Shown in pieces: positions 29,971-38,741 of a stretch of 60,376 bases of DNA. Position 1 is the first letter of the stretch. Each line of letters begins with the position of its first letter. Made by a program: the position numbers and the translations under genes. Origin of the DNA: a virus; IMG/VR virus record IMGVR_UViG_3300047548_000760, positions 1 to 60,376 of that record; one strand, written 5' to 3'. The notes beneath the pieces are model-generated. The model saw only the letters and a program-made list of their open reading frames with translations, had not been told where the DNA came from and did no database searches.

Positions 29971-31797
29971 TTACGGGCTGACGATGTCGCAAAAGAACGT
30001 GGCTCTTGCGAACACGGAGTCGACGTTGATGTCGACCTGCTTGTAGCCTGTCTGGTACAGGCTGTTCCAGGTCGCGTCATCGTTGGGTGGCGCTTGCGGG
30101 ACGGCGGAAACCCGCCGCCAACGGAACCAGCCGTCGGGTGTGACGTCTGTAACTTCGGCACCGTTTTTGAAAAGCCGGGCTTTCAGCAGCGTGTTGGTAC
30201 TCTGCCCAACGCGGAAAATCGTTCCGTTGGTCGACTCCACAGTCAACAGGAATAGCTGCCCGTCGACGAGATACTCGACCCAGGCCAGCGGAGTGCCGGT
30301 GAGCACGTAGCTCTTGCCGTCGGTCGTGTTTTTGTAGACCGAGTTCTGCTTCCACGCGGCGCCGAGTTGCACCTGGGTGGGTGCGGACGCAAAGGCGCCA
30401 ACGTAGTTCAAGGACGGGACGAGCGCATTGGCCGCCACATCCGAGATCAGCACGTTGTTGCTGTTGACGTTGACGTAGGCCGTCGGCGCGATCTCGCCCG
30501 TGTAGTCGAAGATCGTGTTGCCCAGCAGGTCCTTGATGTCCAGACCGCGAGAGTCGATGTCCAGCGCCTCGACCACGGAGGTGAAGTCCACGCCGTCGTA
30601 GCGGTATATCTTTGAGTCCGAGGTCTGGAAGACTGTGTTGGGCCCGGTGTAGCCCAGCGCAGGCGGCAGGTTCTCGACGACACCCAGCGGCTGATACCCG
30701 GGCGCGAAGACGCCGGACGTGATGGCGTCGCTGGCCAGCTTGCTGGTATCGACTGCACCCGCCGCGATCTGCGCGGCCTCGATGGTCCCGCTGAGGTCAA
30801 CGGTCGGCACGGACGCGACGTAGGCCGTCCCGTCCCAGCGGTAGAGCTTGCCGTCGGTGGTGTTGAAGACCGCGTTCGTGGACTTGGTGGTCGGCAACGA
30901 GGTCACGATGGTGACCGGCTCGATGTCCGAAGCAAACTTGGCCGTCGTCAACGCCGCGTCTGCGATCTGCTCTGCTGAGATTTGGCCGACTAAGTCAGCA
31001 GTCGGGACCGAGGCTACATACGCCTCACCATCCCATCTGTAGAGCTTGCCGTCGGTGGAATTGAAGATCGTGTTCGTCGACTTCGTCGTCGGCACCGCCG
31101 AGACCACGGACACCGGCTCAATGCCGGATGCGAACTTGGTGGCCTCAACCGCCTCCGCCGCGAGCTTTGTCGCAGTGACGGCGCCGCTGGCGAGGTTGCC
31201 GGCCTCGACAATCAGCGGGCCCAGGTCCGTATTGCCGATCTTTCCGGTCGTGGCCTCCAGCCCGTTTGTGCCGCCTGCGGGGCTGACGCTGAGGACGCCG
31301 TCAGAGGACTCCCACTTGATCCACAGCCTCCACGTCGTAGAGAGGTTGCTGGGGTGGGAATGGACGCTTCCGGTGAACTGCGCGATCTCCACGGCGTCGG
31401 CGAACGCCGGCAGCGGGTCGCCTGCCGAGATGGTCTTGCCGTACAGGCGCGTGCGAAAGTGCCCGTGGCCTTGTGAGTACGCCGGGTCGTCGTGCTCGAT
31501 GAAGATGTTGTTCAGGCCAGCGGCGACGGAGAACCCCGTCGGCGTCGGCGGCGGGGTGAGATCCGGCTCGGTCTCGGTCGCCTGTGGCTGGATTGGCAGC
31601 GTGGAGCCGCCTACCGACAGGGATGTGGGCGTGCGCCCGGGCTTGAGCTTTGCCAGCCCGCTGTCGAGCAGGTCGCGCAACGTCACGCCACGATCGAGCG
31701 GGTCTCCCGTTCGTCCGAGGTACGTCATCAAGGTCTCGCGCACGCGAGCCTCGAAGTTCGTCGAACTCGGTGTTGGGAGGTCTTTGCGGTCGGACAT
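29971..31797 (-). CDS. Tail/host-attachment protein with repeated modules
   Basis: A 608-residue protein. The N-terminal 65 residues (FEARVRETLMTYLGRTGDPL ... LRDLLDSG) look like an anchor seen in podovirus tail proteins. Next is a fibronectin-like domain (PPPTPTGFSVAAGLNNIFIE). Then come three imperfect repeats of about 70 residues built on TTDGKLYRWDG and YVASVPTADL, interspersed with helical AVTATKLAAEAVEATKFAS segments similar to those in the giant fibre. The C-terminus carries gpJ-like strands. It is part of the adsorption apparatus. Confidence 0.7.
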   Translation of the reverse strand: MSDRKDLPTPSSTNFEARVRETLMTYLGRTGDPLDRGVTLRDLLDSGLAKLKPGRTPTSLSVGGSTLPIQPQATETEPDLTPPPTPTGFSVAAGLNNIFIEHDDPAYSQGHGHFRTRLYGKTISAGDPLPAFADAVEIAQFTGSVHSHPSNLSTTWRLWIKWESSDGVLSVSPAGGTNGLEATTGKIGNTDLGPLIVEAGNLASGAVTATKLAAEAVEATKFASGIEPVSVVSAVPTTKSTNTIFNSTDGKLYRWDGEAYVASVPTADLVGQISAEQIADAALTTAKFASDIEPVTIVTSLPTTKSTNAVFNTTDGKLYRWDGTAYVASVPTVDLSGTIEAAQIAAGAVDTSKLASDAITSGVFAPGYQPLGVVENLPPALGYTGPNTVFQTSDSKIYRYDGVDFTSVVEALDIDSRGLDIKDLLGNTIFDYTGEIAPTAYVNVNSNNVLISDVAANALVPSLNYVGAFASAPTQVQLGAAWKQNSVYKNTTDGKSYVLTGTPLAWVEYLVDGQLFLLTVESTNGTIFRVGQSTNTLLKARLFKNGAEVTDVTPDGWFRWRRVSAVPQAPPNDDATWNSLYQTGYKQVDINVDSVFARATFFCDIVSP

Positions 31798-31811
31798 GGT
31801 GGCCGCGGTCT

Positions 31812-33506
31812 TCAGGACTGGCGTAGCTCTTCGACGCTGCTGGCGATCGCAGCGGCCTGCACTGCTCCGGAGGACTCAAGCTCGATGCGCCAGTCAGACG
31901 CCATGAATCCACCGGGCAGGCGCACCGCGCTCTCGTCGGGCACGGAGATCGTGCAGCGGAAGGTGGTGGCATCTGGCGCCGAGAAATACGTCGGGTTCCT
32001 GGCAACCAGAGCCGACACGGTGGACGCCGGCAGGTTCATGGCGTCCACGCGCATCGTCACCGGGTAGGTTTCGGACTGGACCTCGGCTGCCGCAAACGTC
32101 ACCGGCTGCGGGGCCTTGAACTGCTTGGACCGAAAGCGCGCAGTCAGTGCGGAAGCGCCCGCGTCCCAGCGGCGCACGGACGTGCCATCGAGCACGTACA
32201 GCTGGTCCTGCAGCTCGTCGAAGTGCATCGCCGAGTAGCCGGCGTCGAGGAAGTAGATGCCGGCGTTCTGATCGGCGGGGTTGATCATGAACCCCTTGCG
32301 GCCGCTGCCGTCGTCGTAGCTGCCGAAGTACAGGCCTTCGTACATCCGGCCCACGATCGAGGAAGGCACCAGGGCCTGCCAGTCCTCGCGCGTCATCAGG
32401 CCCGCCGTGAGAATGCGTGGGCCGCCTGCGCCGTACCAGCACAGACCGTCGGAGCTTGCCCAGGCCACGCCCGTGCCCATGCTGACGGCTGAGCGTGCAG
32501 CCACGCACCCCTGGGGAATCTCGAGCGGCACCTGATCCATGGCCTCGGGTGTCGATCCCTGAACCAGCATCGGCCGGCCCGTTGTCAGCACCAGCAGGCT
32601 TTGCCCGAAGACGCCAAGTGCAACGGGCGTGGAGTCCGGGGGAACGAGGTCATACCGGGTCGGCCACGCATAGGGCGTGTAGGGCTCGCAGAACTTGACG
32701 GCGCGCCCGGAGATGCCAGCCAGCATGCCGTTCCACAGCGCGGTCAGGTTGGTCATGCTGGCAGGCGGCATCGCCCAGGTGGTTGTCGGGAGCACCTCGC
32801 CAAGCGTTCGGTTGTCGTCGGTCGTGCTCGCGGTGCCGGCAGCGATCTCGCGCAGGAACAGGAACTCGGTGGCGCCGCTGGAGCCCGTCTCTGTGCGGTA
32901 GATGCGAATCTTGTCGATGCCGTAGCTGCCCGACGGCGGCGCCGAGAAGGAGCCGATGGTGGCGGTGTCGTCGATCTTGCGCGTGTTGGTAGCGCTGACC
33001 GGACTGGGTGCTGACTCCCAGCCCCACGAGCTCACGTAGGTGTAGACGTAGAAGACGGTCTGAAGCTCGCTGGCCGAGCCGCTGGCCACCGTGCTGACGG
33101 AGGGCGCAGCCGATGGTGCAGGCACGCCCAGGAACCGCCAGTTGGCCCCGGGGTTGTCCTGCGGGTCCACGCCATCGAGCGAGAGGTTGTCAGTGACCTT
33201 CGGGGCGCCATCGCCCGTGTAGTAGGTGCGCTCGGTCGTGTCCGAGGTGTCGTAGCCGCGCACGGCATGAACTACGCCGGTCCAACTCAGCCAGTATTGG
33301 GCATCGCTGGCCACATCCCGGCCCATGCGGTAGATGGTCTGCCGGCCCGAGGGGACGGTGGCCACCGTTTGCGGCTGCTTCCATGGGCGCAGGTCTCCGC
33401 GCCCGGGCTTTTGGTTGCGGCTGATGGTGCCAATCTGCTCGGGTAGCAAGGTGGGGTGGCTTGCACGCGCCTCACCGGCAAAGCCGCGCAAGCGGATCAG
33501 CGCCAT
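31812..33506 (-). CDS. Podovirus tail-stem structural protein (P22 gp10-like, putative)
   Basis: A 564-residue beta-rich protein with repeated strand-turn motifs (VFGQSLLVLTTGRPMLVQGS, GVAWASSDGLCWYGAGGPRI, GYSAMHFDELQDQLYVLDGT) that suggest a propeller. In podoviruses with this gene order a protein of similar size follows the head-tail adaptors and forms the stem or stabilises the tail hub. Sequence identity to P22 gp10 is not visible by eye, so the role rests on size, fold type and position between the adaptors and the fibre genes. Confidence 0.6.
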   Translation of the reverse strand: MALIRLRGFAGEARASHPTLLPEQIGTISRNQKPGRGDLRPWKQPQTVATVPSGRQTIYRMGRDVASDAQYWLSWTGVVHAVRGYDTSDTTERTYYTGDGAPKVTDNLSLDGVDPQDNPGANWRFLGVPAPSAAPSVSTVASGSASELQTVFYVYTYVSSWGWESAPSPVSATNTRKIDDTATIGSFSAPPSGSYGIDKIRIYRTETGSSGATEFLFLREIAAGTASTTDDNRTLGEVLPTTTWAMPPASMTNLTALWNGMLAGISGRAVKFCEPYTPYAWPTRYDLVPPDSTPVALGVFGQSLLVLTTGRPMLVQGSTPEAMDQVPLEIPQGCVAARSAVSMGTGVAWASSDGLCWYGAGGPRILTAGLMTREDWQALVPSSIVGRMYEGLYFGSYDDGSGRKGFMINPADQNAGIYFLDAGYSAMHFDELQDQLYVLDGTSVRRWDAGASALTARFRSKQFKAPQPVTFAAAEVQSETYPVTMRVDAMNLPASTVSALVARNPTYFSAPDATTFRCTISVPDESAVRLPGGFMASDWRIELESSGAVQAAAIASSVEELRQS

Positions 33507-33524
33507 AGGGTTCTCACCATCGCG

Positions 33525-33803
33525 TCAGGGGCACGCGGTGGGCGCCTTCTCGCGCTCAGCCTCGTGGTAGCTGCGCATGCGCGCTTCGTGCTCTTCGCGC
33601 TCGCGCTCGTCCTGGCGGTGCCTGTAGAACCAGTTGACCAGGAAGCCCGCGACACCGATCACGATGCCCACCAGCACGGCGAACTCGCTGCTGAGCAGCC
33701 AGCCGCCCACCGTCATCCCGGCGCCCGTGTAGGTCGCCTTTGAACTTGCAGCCGCGATGGTTCCGTCCATCGTCTGATTGGCGAGGTCTGCCTTGTGCAA
33801 CAT
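33525..33803 (-). CDS. Holin (HP1 / Phage_holin_2_3-like)
   Basis: A 92-residue membrane protein with a central hydrophobic helix (SSEFAVLVGIVIGVAGFLVN) followed by WFYRHRQDEREREEHEARM, a highly charged cytoplasmic tail. Spacing and the basic-acidic tail match single-helix phage holins. It would form membrane lesions at lysis; with a SAR endolysin it may act as a pinholin. It is placed between the tail-stem and adaptor genes, about 8 kb from the endolysin and spanins, which is unusual. Confidence 0.75.
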   Translation of the reverse strand: MLHKADLANQTMDGTIAAASSKATYTGAGMTVGGWLLSSEFAVLVGIVIGVAGFLVNWFYRHRQDEREREEHEARMRSYHEAEREKAPTACP

Positions 33804-33849
33804 CGTGAATCCCTCTTGGAAGCTGTACTACAGACCGGTCCTTGGTCGG

Positions 33850-34566
33850 TCAGTTGCCGGCGCCGCCCGCTGCGGCCATCGAGGCGGCAGGGTGGTTGGG
33901 GTTGCCAGGGCTTGTCGGCGCGACGCCGACGGTGGCCTTGATCTCAAGGCCCAGAGCGTTGGCGAAGGCCGCGTAGTGGGCCGTCGCGCGGTTGGCGTTG
34001 CCGGCGTACTGGCTGTCCTTCATGTAGGACCGGTACATGATGTAGTCCTGCAGCACGTTGCCGTAGATGTCGGGCACGCTGATGTTGCCCGTCACGGCCG
34101 TGTAGTCGGTGCCCGCGGCCGGTTCAGTGACGTCGTTGGGCAGAGCCGAGTAGACGATGTCCACGGACGCGCCCGAGGCTGCTGCGGGCGGGTAGACGTA
34201 GAACGTCTTGGGATCGCGCGGATCGAACATGAAGTGCACGATCTCGGTGACGCCGGCAAGGTTGTGCCAACCCTGCACCTGGGCGTCCAGGATCTCGCGC
34301 ACGGACAGTCGCACGGCGCGCTTGTTGCCGCCTGAGTTGCGAACGACCTCGATCAGCTTCGTGCCGTTGGCCGGCAGCGTCTGTCGACTGCCTGCGATCA
34401 GCGTGTGCGCTGCGTTGGTCACCATCGCATCGGGGCGGTGGACGATGATCTCGCGCTGCCCGTCGTTGAGGTAGCGCACCAGCTCGGCCACGGGCCAGCG
34501 GATTGAGGTGGTGTCCTGCAGCGTCTCGACGCAGCGACGAACGATGGACTGGGCTGTGATGGGCAT
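33850..34566 (-). CDS. Head-tail adaptor protein (phage adaptor family, P22 gp4-like position)
   Basis: A 238-residue protein. The N-terminal part (QSIVRRCVETLQDTTSIRWP, LVRYLNDGQREIIVHRPDA) is typical of phage adaptor proteins that bind under the portal: short helices, then beta-strands with FDPRDPKTFYVYPPAAASG. The C-terminal helix (YIMYRSYMKDSQYAGNANRA) fits insertion between portal subunits. The tail end is Gly/Ala-rich. It is adjacent to a second, smaller adaptor-like gene. Confidence 0.75.
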   Translation of the reverse strand: MPITAQSIVRRCVETLQDTTSIRWPVAELVRYLNDGQREIIVHRPDAMVTNAAHTLIAGSRQTLPANGTKLIEVVRNSGGNKRAVRLSVREILDAQVQGWHNLAGVTEIVHFMFDPRDPKTFYVYPPAAASGASVDIVYSALPNDVTEPAAGTDYTAVTGNISVPDIYGNVLQDYIMYRSYMKDSQYAGNANRATAHYAAFANALGLEIKATVGVAPTSPGNPNHPAASMAAAGGAGN

Positions 34567-34589
34567 GGTTGGGTGCTCCTAGTTGATGC

Positions 34590-35204
34590 TCAACACCACT
34601 TCGGCCGGGCGCGCGGCACGGACGGGGCGTTTCCTCGGTAGGCCTGGAAAGTGAACTTGCTCAGGTGCTGCTGGTATTCCTGGAGCGCGAGTTGTGCGCC
34701 CTGGGGGTTGTTCAGCGGCCCAGGGGTGCGCATCAGTCGGTAGCGGGCGCCGGCGACGATCGCGTCGGCGTACTGCTCCATCAGCGCATCTGGCAGCGTG
34801 TTGGCCGTTCGGCTCGGAGTGAGCGCGGCCTGAATCTCGATCTGAGCGCCAGCGGTGAACGCGCGCGTCAGAGTGATCGACACCCGGTCGGCCGTGACGA
34901 TGCCGGGGCGCTCGTTCTCATAGGTGGCCGGGTTCTTTTCCTGCGCCTTGAAGGACAGGATCTCGACCGGCGCGCCGCTCGATGTGGCGCGCTCGATGCC
35001 CACGACGGTGCTGTCGGTCGGCAGGACCAGGGCGTACTCGCGCAGCGTGCCGTCTGACACGATGGGGTCCAGCCACTCCACCCAGGCCCGGCTGTCCTGG
35101 AAGAACTCGGTTGCGGCGCGACGAAGTTCTTGCGTCAGGAACGGGTCAGGGCAGCCCGGCACATAGACCAGGATGTCCGGGTGGAGGTCAGCCCAGGTGG
35201 CCAC
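34590..35204 (-). CDS. Second connector/adaptor-like virion protein
   Basis: A 204-residue protein with a helical N-terminal part (DPFLTQELRRAATEFFQDSR), a beta-rich middle (REYALVLPTDSTVVGIERAT) and a C-terminal helix (ALMEQYADAIVAGARYRLMR) including QGAQLALQEYQQHLSKFTFQ. This pattern is similar to head-completion or adaptor proteins that contact the portal. Two such genes in a row are usual for podoviruses related to this one. Confidence 0.65.
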   Translation of the reverse strand: MATWADLHPDILVYVPGCPDPFLTQELRRAATEFFQDSRAWVEWLDPIVSDGTLREYALVLPTDSTVVGIERATSSGAPVEILSFKAQEKNPATYENERPGIVTADRVSITLTRAFTAGAQIEIQAALTPSRTANTLPDALMEQYADAIVAGARYRLMRTPGPLNNPQGAQLALQEYQQHLSKFTFQAYRGNAPSVPRARPKWC

Positions 35205-35219
35205 GGATGACTCGCTTGA

Positions 35220-35522
35220 TCAGGAGGCGCGAGCCTTGCTGCGGCGGGGCGCGGGCGCGCTCAAACTGGCGGGTACAGCCTCGGGCTCGGCCTGGGGCTC
35301 TTCCTCGGGCAGCTTGATGACCGAGAGCGCCTCGTCAAAGTCCGCCTCGTCTGCGGGGTAGAAGTTGCCGGTCTGCAGCAGGGCGGCGATGGCCTCTTCT
35401 CCGATCACATCGCACTCCAGGTCACCGGATGCGTTTGGCTTGAAGACGAAGGGTTCGCTGTCCTTGAGTGTCACGCTCACCGTGCCGTCCTTGCGGGGCT
35501 GGATCGAGGTGGTCAGCTTCAT
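35220..35522 (-). CDS. Small virion-region protein
   Basis: A 100-residue product from the ATG at 35522 (MKLTTSIQPRKDGTVSVTLK) with GGAGAACC just upstream; a start four codons earlier lacks a good ribosome-binding site. It is acidic in the middle (DEADFDEALSVIKLPEEEPQ) with a basic C-terminal tail. It lies between adaptor and decoration-like genes. The function is unknown; a head-assembly accessory is plausible. Confidence 0.55.
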   Translation of the reverse strand: MKLTTSIQPRKDGTVSVTLKDSEPFVFKPNASGDLECDVIGEEAIAALLQTGNFYPADEADFDEALSVIKLPEEEPQAEPEAVPASLSAPAPRRSKARAS

Positions 35523-35615
35523 GTGGTTCTCCAAAAAGAAAGGGGGAAGTCGCCTCCCCCCTTCAAGAGCAGCCCGCCCCCGGCTGGCCGCTCACCCTGC
35601 GGGAGTTGGCCGCGA

Positions 35616-36065
35616 TCAGACCGCGCGGTACAGCAGCGTCAGGCCAACCTCGCCAGCAGCCTTGGTGGCAGCGGCGGCGGTGAACTTGATGCCGATGAGC
35701 GTGTCGGTGTCCGACGCCTCGAGGCGCATCGCCGCGGTCGACAGGGCGACGTTGGCCGCCGTGCCGCCTTGGCTTGCGGTGATGCCGCTGGCCCAGGTCG
35801 AGGACAGGTCCGTGGCGCCGGCGTTGACCGGGCCCACGCTGGCCGCGATGGTCGCGCTGGCGTTGGTGTCCAGGTCATCGGAGTCGTAGACCAGACCCAC
35901 CGGCACGCAGCCGGCCGGCAGGACGGCCACGGCGCCGCAGTCGTTGGCGTCCAGGTCGGCTGCCACCAGCGCGATCGGGTAGCGCACGGCGACCACTTCG
36001 CCGCCAGCCGGGAAGACGGCAGGCTTGCGGCCGTCGAGGTAGTCGTTGGAATTGGTGAAGGGCAT
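35616..36065 (-). CDS. Putative capsid decoration protein
   Basis: A 149-residue beta-rich, Ala/Thr-rich protein beginning MPFTNSNDYLDGRKPAVFPA. It is directly downstream (29 bases) of the major capsid gene on the same strand, where related podoviruses encode a head decoration or stabilisation protein. The sequence has no Cys except one and many small residues, as in decoration proteins. The role is inferred from position. Confidence 0.6.
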   Translation of the reverse strand: MPFTNSNDYLDGRKPAVFPAGGEVVAVRYPIALVAADLDANDCGAVAVLPAGCVPVGLVYDSDDLDTNASATIAASVGPVNAGATDLSSTWASGITASQGGTAANVALSTAAMRLEASDTDTLIGIKFTAAAATKAAGEVGLTLLYRAV

Positions 36066-36094
36066 GTTGCTCTCCTAGTGCGTGTTGACCTGGA

Positions 36095-37213
36095 TCAGCG
36101 CGCGGCTGCGGCGGTATCGAGGCTGAACACCCCGAAGTCCTGCGCGCCGGAGCCGTCGTGCGTGAACGTGACCTTCTTCATGCCGAAGATCGAGGAGGTC
36201 GTGATGACCACCTTGTCCCCGTTGTCACGGGTCTCTTCGTGCCAGTCGAAGCGCATGTTGGTGCCCGGCGAACCGAAGGCGACCACGGCGGCCTGCGAGC
36301 CCAGGAACAGGGCGCGCGCGGCTTCGACGTTGGCGCCGGCGCCAGCGTTGTTGAAGCGGATCACGTTGCGGTGCGAGTGCAGGATCACGCCGCGGTACAT
36401 ACCCAGGCTGCCCTTGAACAGCGGGTTGTTGCGACCCTCGGCTGCGGCTGCGGCCTTCTGGATGTCCAGCCACTGGCCCGTGCTCGTGTCGGAGCGCAGG
36501 TCGTCCTCTTGGAACGAGTGCATGCAGACCACGAAGGTCTCATTGCCGTCGATCTTGCAAGGCTGCAGCACCGGGATGTTCGTCGCGCCGCCACCCTGGC
36601 TGTCCGCCTTGGTCTTGGCGCGGTCGATCAGGCGCAGGCTGAACTTGTCGTTGGCGTCCAGGTTGTTGAAGGCCGTGGCGTCGCCACCGAACAAGCGGTG
36701 GTTGCTGTCCGGGGTGACCAGACCGTTGTTCGCGCGACCGGTGTAGTTCAGCGGCAGCAGGAAGTTCGGGTTCACGCCACGGGCGCCCGACAGGTAGATG
36801 AACAGCAGTTCATCCATCAAACGAGCCCACCAGCCGGACTGCTGGCGCTTGGCCTTCTCGCGCAGGTCGTGCAGGGTGCGCTTGCGCGTCATCTTGCCGC
36901 CCGTGTTCACACCGCACCGTGCTTGGTCGATGTAAATCTGGTCGGTGTAGAACTTCTGCGCCTCTTCCTTGCCTTCGAGGATGTCCTCGCCCTCAACGGG
37001 GGCCATCTTCAACTCGGCCAGCAGGTCGTAGCTGATCTGCTCGCCGGCGTCGCTCTCCAAGTCCGTCAGGATCTGGATAGGCACCTCGGCCTCGGCGCCA
37101 CGCGCCATGAAGCGCTGGCTGAAATAGGACTTCTGGGACTGGTCATAGGCCAGGAGGCCAGACCACTTCTTGATCGCCTTGGGATCGTTGACCCCTACGA
37201 TGGTGCGAGCCAT
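36095..37213 (-). CDS. Major capsid protein (N4-gp56 family)
   Basis: A 372-residue protein with the N4-gp56 family signature: KKWSGLLAYDQSQKSYFSQR near the N-terminus, then YDLLAELKMAPVEGEDILEG, RCGVNTGGKMTRKRTLHDLR and WWARLMDELLFIYLSGARG. It forms the HK97-fold shell. The ATG has a perfect AAGGAG ribosome-binding site 8 bases upstream, consistent with high expression. A copy of the dispersed 15-bp element lies 77 bases upstream of the start. Scaffold upstream and decoration downstream complete the head module. Confidence 0.9.
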   Translation of the reverse strand: MARTIVGVNDPKAIKKWSGLLAYDQSQKSYFSQRFMARGAEAEVPIQILTDLESDAGEQISYDLLAELKMAPVEGEDILEGKEEAQKFYTDQIYIDQARCGVNTGGKMTRKRTLHDLREKAKRQQSGWWARLMDELLFIYLSGARGVNPNFLLPLNYTGRANNGLVTPDSNHRLFGGDATAFNNLDANDKFSLRLIDRAKTKADSQGGGATNIPVLQPCKIDGNETFVVCMHSFQEDDLRSDTSTGQWLDIQKAAAAAEGRNNPLFKGSLGMYRGVILHSHRNVIRFNNAGAGANVEAARALFLGSQAAVVAFGSPGTNMRFDWHEETRDNGDKVVITTSSIFGMKKVTFTHDGSGAQDFGVFSLDTAAAAR

Positions 37214-37284
37214 GGAAATACTCCTTTGGGTGGAACCTCAAAGAGCACGTCCTGCGCTCGCTTGCTGCTATCAGCGTGTAGGCG

Positions 37285-37497
37285 CTACGTTGCCACGCTT
37301 GGCACGGCTTCGAGAGCCTCGTCGATGTGTGATTTGTCGATCTGAACGGAGGGCAGCGCAGTGACGCGCAGCCGAACCAGTTGGCCGGACTTTTGCTTTT
37401 CGGCAAGTTCGACTACGGCTACTGCTTCGGGGACTCCGTAGCCCAGGGAGAACACCACGCGCTCCCCGGGTCGAACGTCCATGATCAGTGACGGCAT
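37285..37497 (-). CDS. CsrA-like small protein (putative)
   Basis: A 70-residue product. The pattern SLIMDVRPGERVVFSLG, then a strand AVAVVELAEKQKSGQLVRLR, then TALPSVQIDKSHI resembles CsrA (LILTRRVGE, then VRIGI and VAVHREEI). CsrA binds GGA motifs in mRNA leaders. One of the two N-terminal arginines is kept, but the key Arg of the VHREE box is replaced by Lys. It lies between the scaffold and capsid genes. It could regulate phage or host mRNA, or only share the small beta fold. Moderate confidence. Confidence 0.45.
   Translation of the reverse strand: MPSLIMDVRPGERVVFSLGYGVPEAVAVVELAEKQKSGQLVRLRVTALPSVQIDKSHIDEALEAVPSVAT
37291..37305 (-). promoter_or_regulatory. Copy 3 of the dispersed 15-bp element (14/15)
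   Basis: Minus-strand GTGCCAAGCGTGGCA, one mismatch, covering the last codons of the CsrA-like gene and lying 77 bases before the capsid ATG, sense to it. Confidence 0.5.
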
Positions 37498-37518
37498 GCG
37501 CGCACTCCGCTCCTTGAG

Positions 37519-38469
37519 TTATGCCGCGCGCAGGAAGCGCTCACGCTGTGCGGCCGACATGCGTGCGATCGCGGTCTCGTACTCCATGCCATCGAGCGAC
37601 AGCACGTCCGAGAACTCGCCATCGACATCGCCCGGGCCGTCTCCCCCGGGCACGTTGGCCAGGGTCGGCGGCACGGCGTCCACCGGAGGGGTGCGGCGGG
37701 TGGCCGCGGGCTTGGCGTTGGCTGCAGCAGCCGGTGCCGGTGCGGCAGTCGGGGCTGGCGCGGTCATGCCGTGCAGCGCCTGCACGCGACGGTGCGCCTC
37801 CTGCAGGAACCACTCCATCGGCTTGTCAGCGTTGGTGGCCTTGGCGGCCAGCGTCTTGACGAACTGGTCCAGGTCCTCGAGCTTTTCGCTGTCCTTGCGG
37901 TAGTCGATCGTGCCGTCTTTGGCGGCCTTGTCCATGAAGGACTCGACCGTGTTCTGCCACGCCTGCTGGGCGCTCTGCGCGGTCATCTCCTGGCTGATCT
38001 CGGCCTTGGTGCGGGCGATGGTCAGGGACTCGCGCTCGGTGAGCAGTTCTGCGCGCTGGGTCTCGAAGTCGTCGAACTCCATCTCGCCAGAGCGGAACTT
38101 GCGCTTGAGCTCCGCCTCGCGCTCGGCCAACTCCTGCACCTTGGTGTCGTAGTCCGCAGGCAGGGGCGCCTCGTAGCGCGTCGTGGACTGACGGGCAGGC
38201 GCAGGGGCGGTGGCGTCGGCAGCATCGGCCTGGGCGGACGGTGCATCGGCGGCTTGGGGGGCTTCAGCGGCTTCAGCGGCGGCGCCTTTTCCCTCGACGG
38301 GGGCGGCGTTGCTCGACGAGTCTTCATCCTCGTCGTCATCGTCGTCTTCGTCCTCGCCAGCGATGCGCTGCATCGCGGCCAGTTCCTCGGGGGTCATGTC
38401 GTTGGACTCGATGGCCTCGCGCTCCTCGGGAGTCAGCGTAGCCAGTGCGTCAGCGTCGAGCGTGCTCAT
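37519..38469 (-). CDS. Capsid scaffolding protein (probable)
   Basis: A 316-residue protein, highly acidic in the first 60 residues (AGEDEDDDDDEDEDSSS), then Ala/Pro-rich, then a long coiled coil (QELAEREAELKRKFRSGEME ... TQRAELLTERESLTIARTKA), then a helical C-terminal region ending MSAAQRERFLRAA. This layout and position directly upstream of the capsid gene match scaffolds of podoviruses. It guides procapsid assembly and then leaves the shell. Confidence 0.75.
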   Translation of the reverse strand: MSTLDADALATLTPEEREAIESNDMTPEELAAMQRIAGEDEDDDDDEDEDSSSNAAPVEGKGAAAEAAEAPQAADAPSAQADAADATAPAPARQSTTRYEAPLPADYDTKVQELAEREAELKRKFRSGEMEFDDFETQRAELLTERESLTIARTKAEISQEMTAQSAQQAWQNTVESFMDKAAKDGTIDYRKDSEKLEDLDQFVKTLAAKATNADKPMEWFLQEAHRRVQALHGMTAPAPTAAPAPAAAANAKPAATRRTPPVDAVPPTLANVPGGDGPGDVDGEFSDVLSLDGMEYETAIARMSAAQRERFLRAA

Positions 38470-38519
38470 GCGCGCGTCCTTTCAGGTTGGTTGTGGATGG
38501 AGAGCCCAAGGTCGTCGCG

Positions 38520-38708
38520 TCAGTCCGCGTCTTCGGCCGCGACCTTGGCTGCGGCCATCATCTTTTCCTTGGCCATGGCTTGCGCTGCGGCGAGGCGCTT
38601 GGGGTCGGCCTTGATCTTCTCGGCCTCCATGAGCGTGCTGAGGTCACTCTCGACCCGCCAGCGGTTGTCCTCGCTGATTGCAACGGTTGCCTTCTTGATC
38701 TTGGCCAT
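38520..38708 (-). CDS. Small conserved virion-region protein
   Basis: A 62-residue lysine- and alanine-rich helical product (MAKIKKATVAISEDNRWRVE onward), with AAGGAGTACCCC just before the ATG. It lies between the ejection proteins and the scaffold, where related phages carry a similar small gene of unknown function. It may assist portal or scaffold assembly. Confidence 0.6.
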   Translation of the reverse strand: MAKIKKATVAISEDNRWRVESDLSTLMEAEKIKADPKRLAAAQAMAKEKMMAAAKVAAEDAD

Positions 38709-38741
38709 GGGGTACTCCTTGTGTCGGTTGATTGAGCGTGC

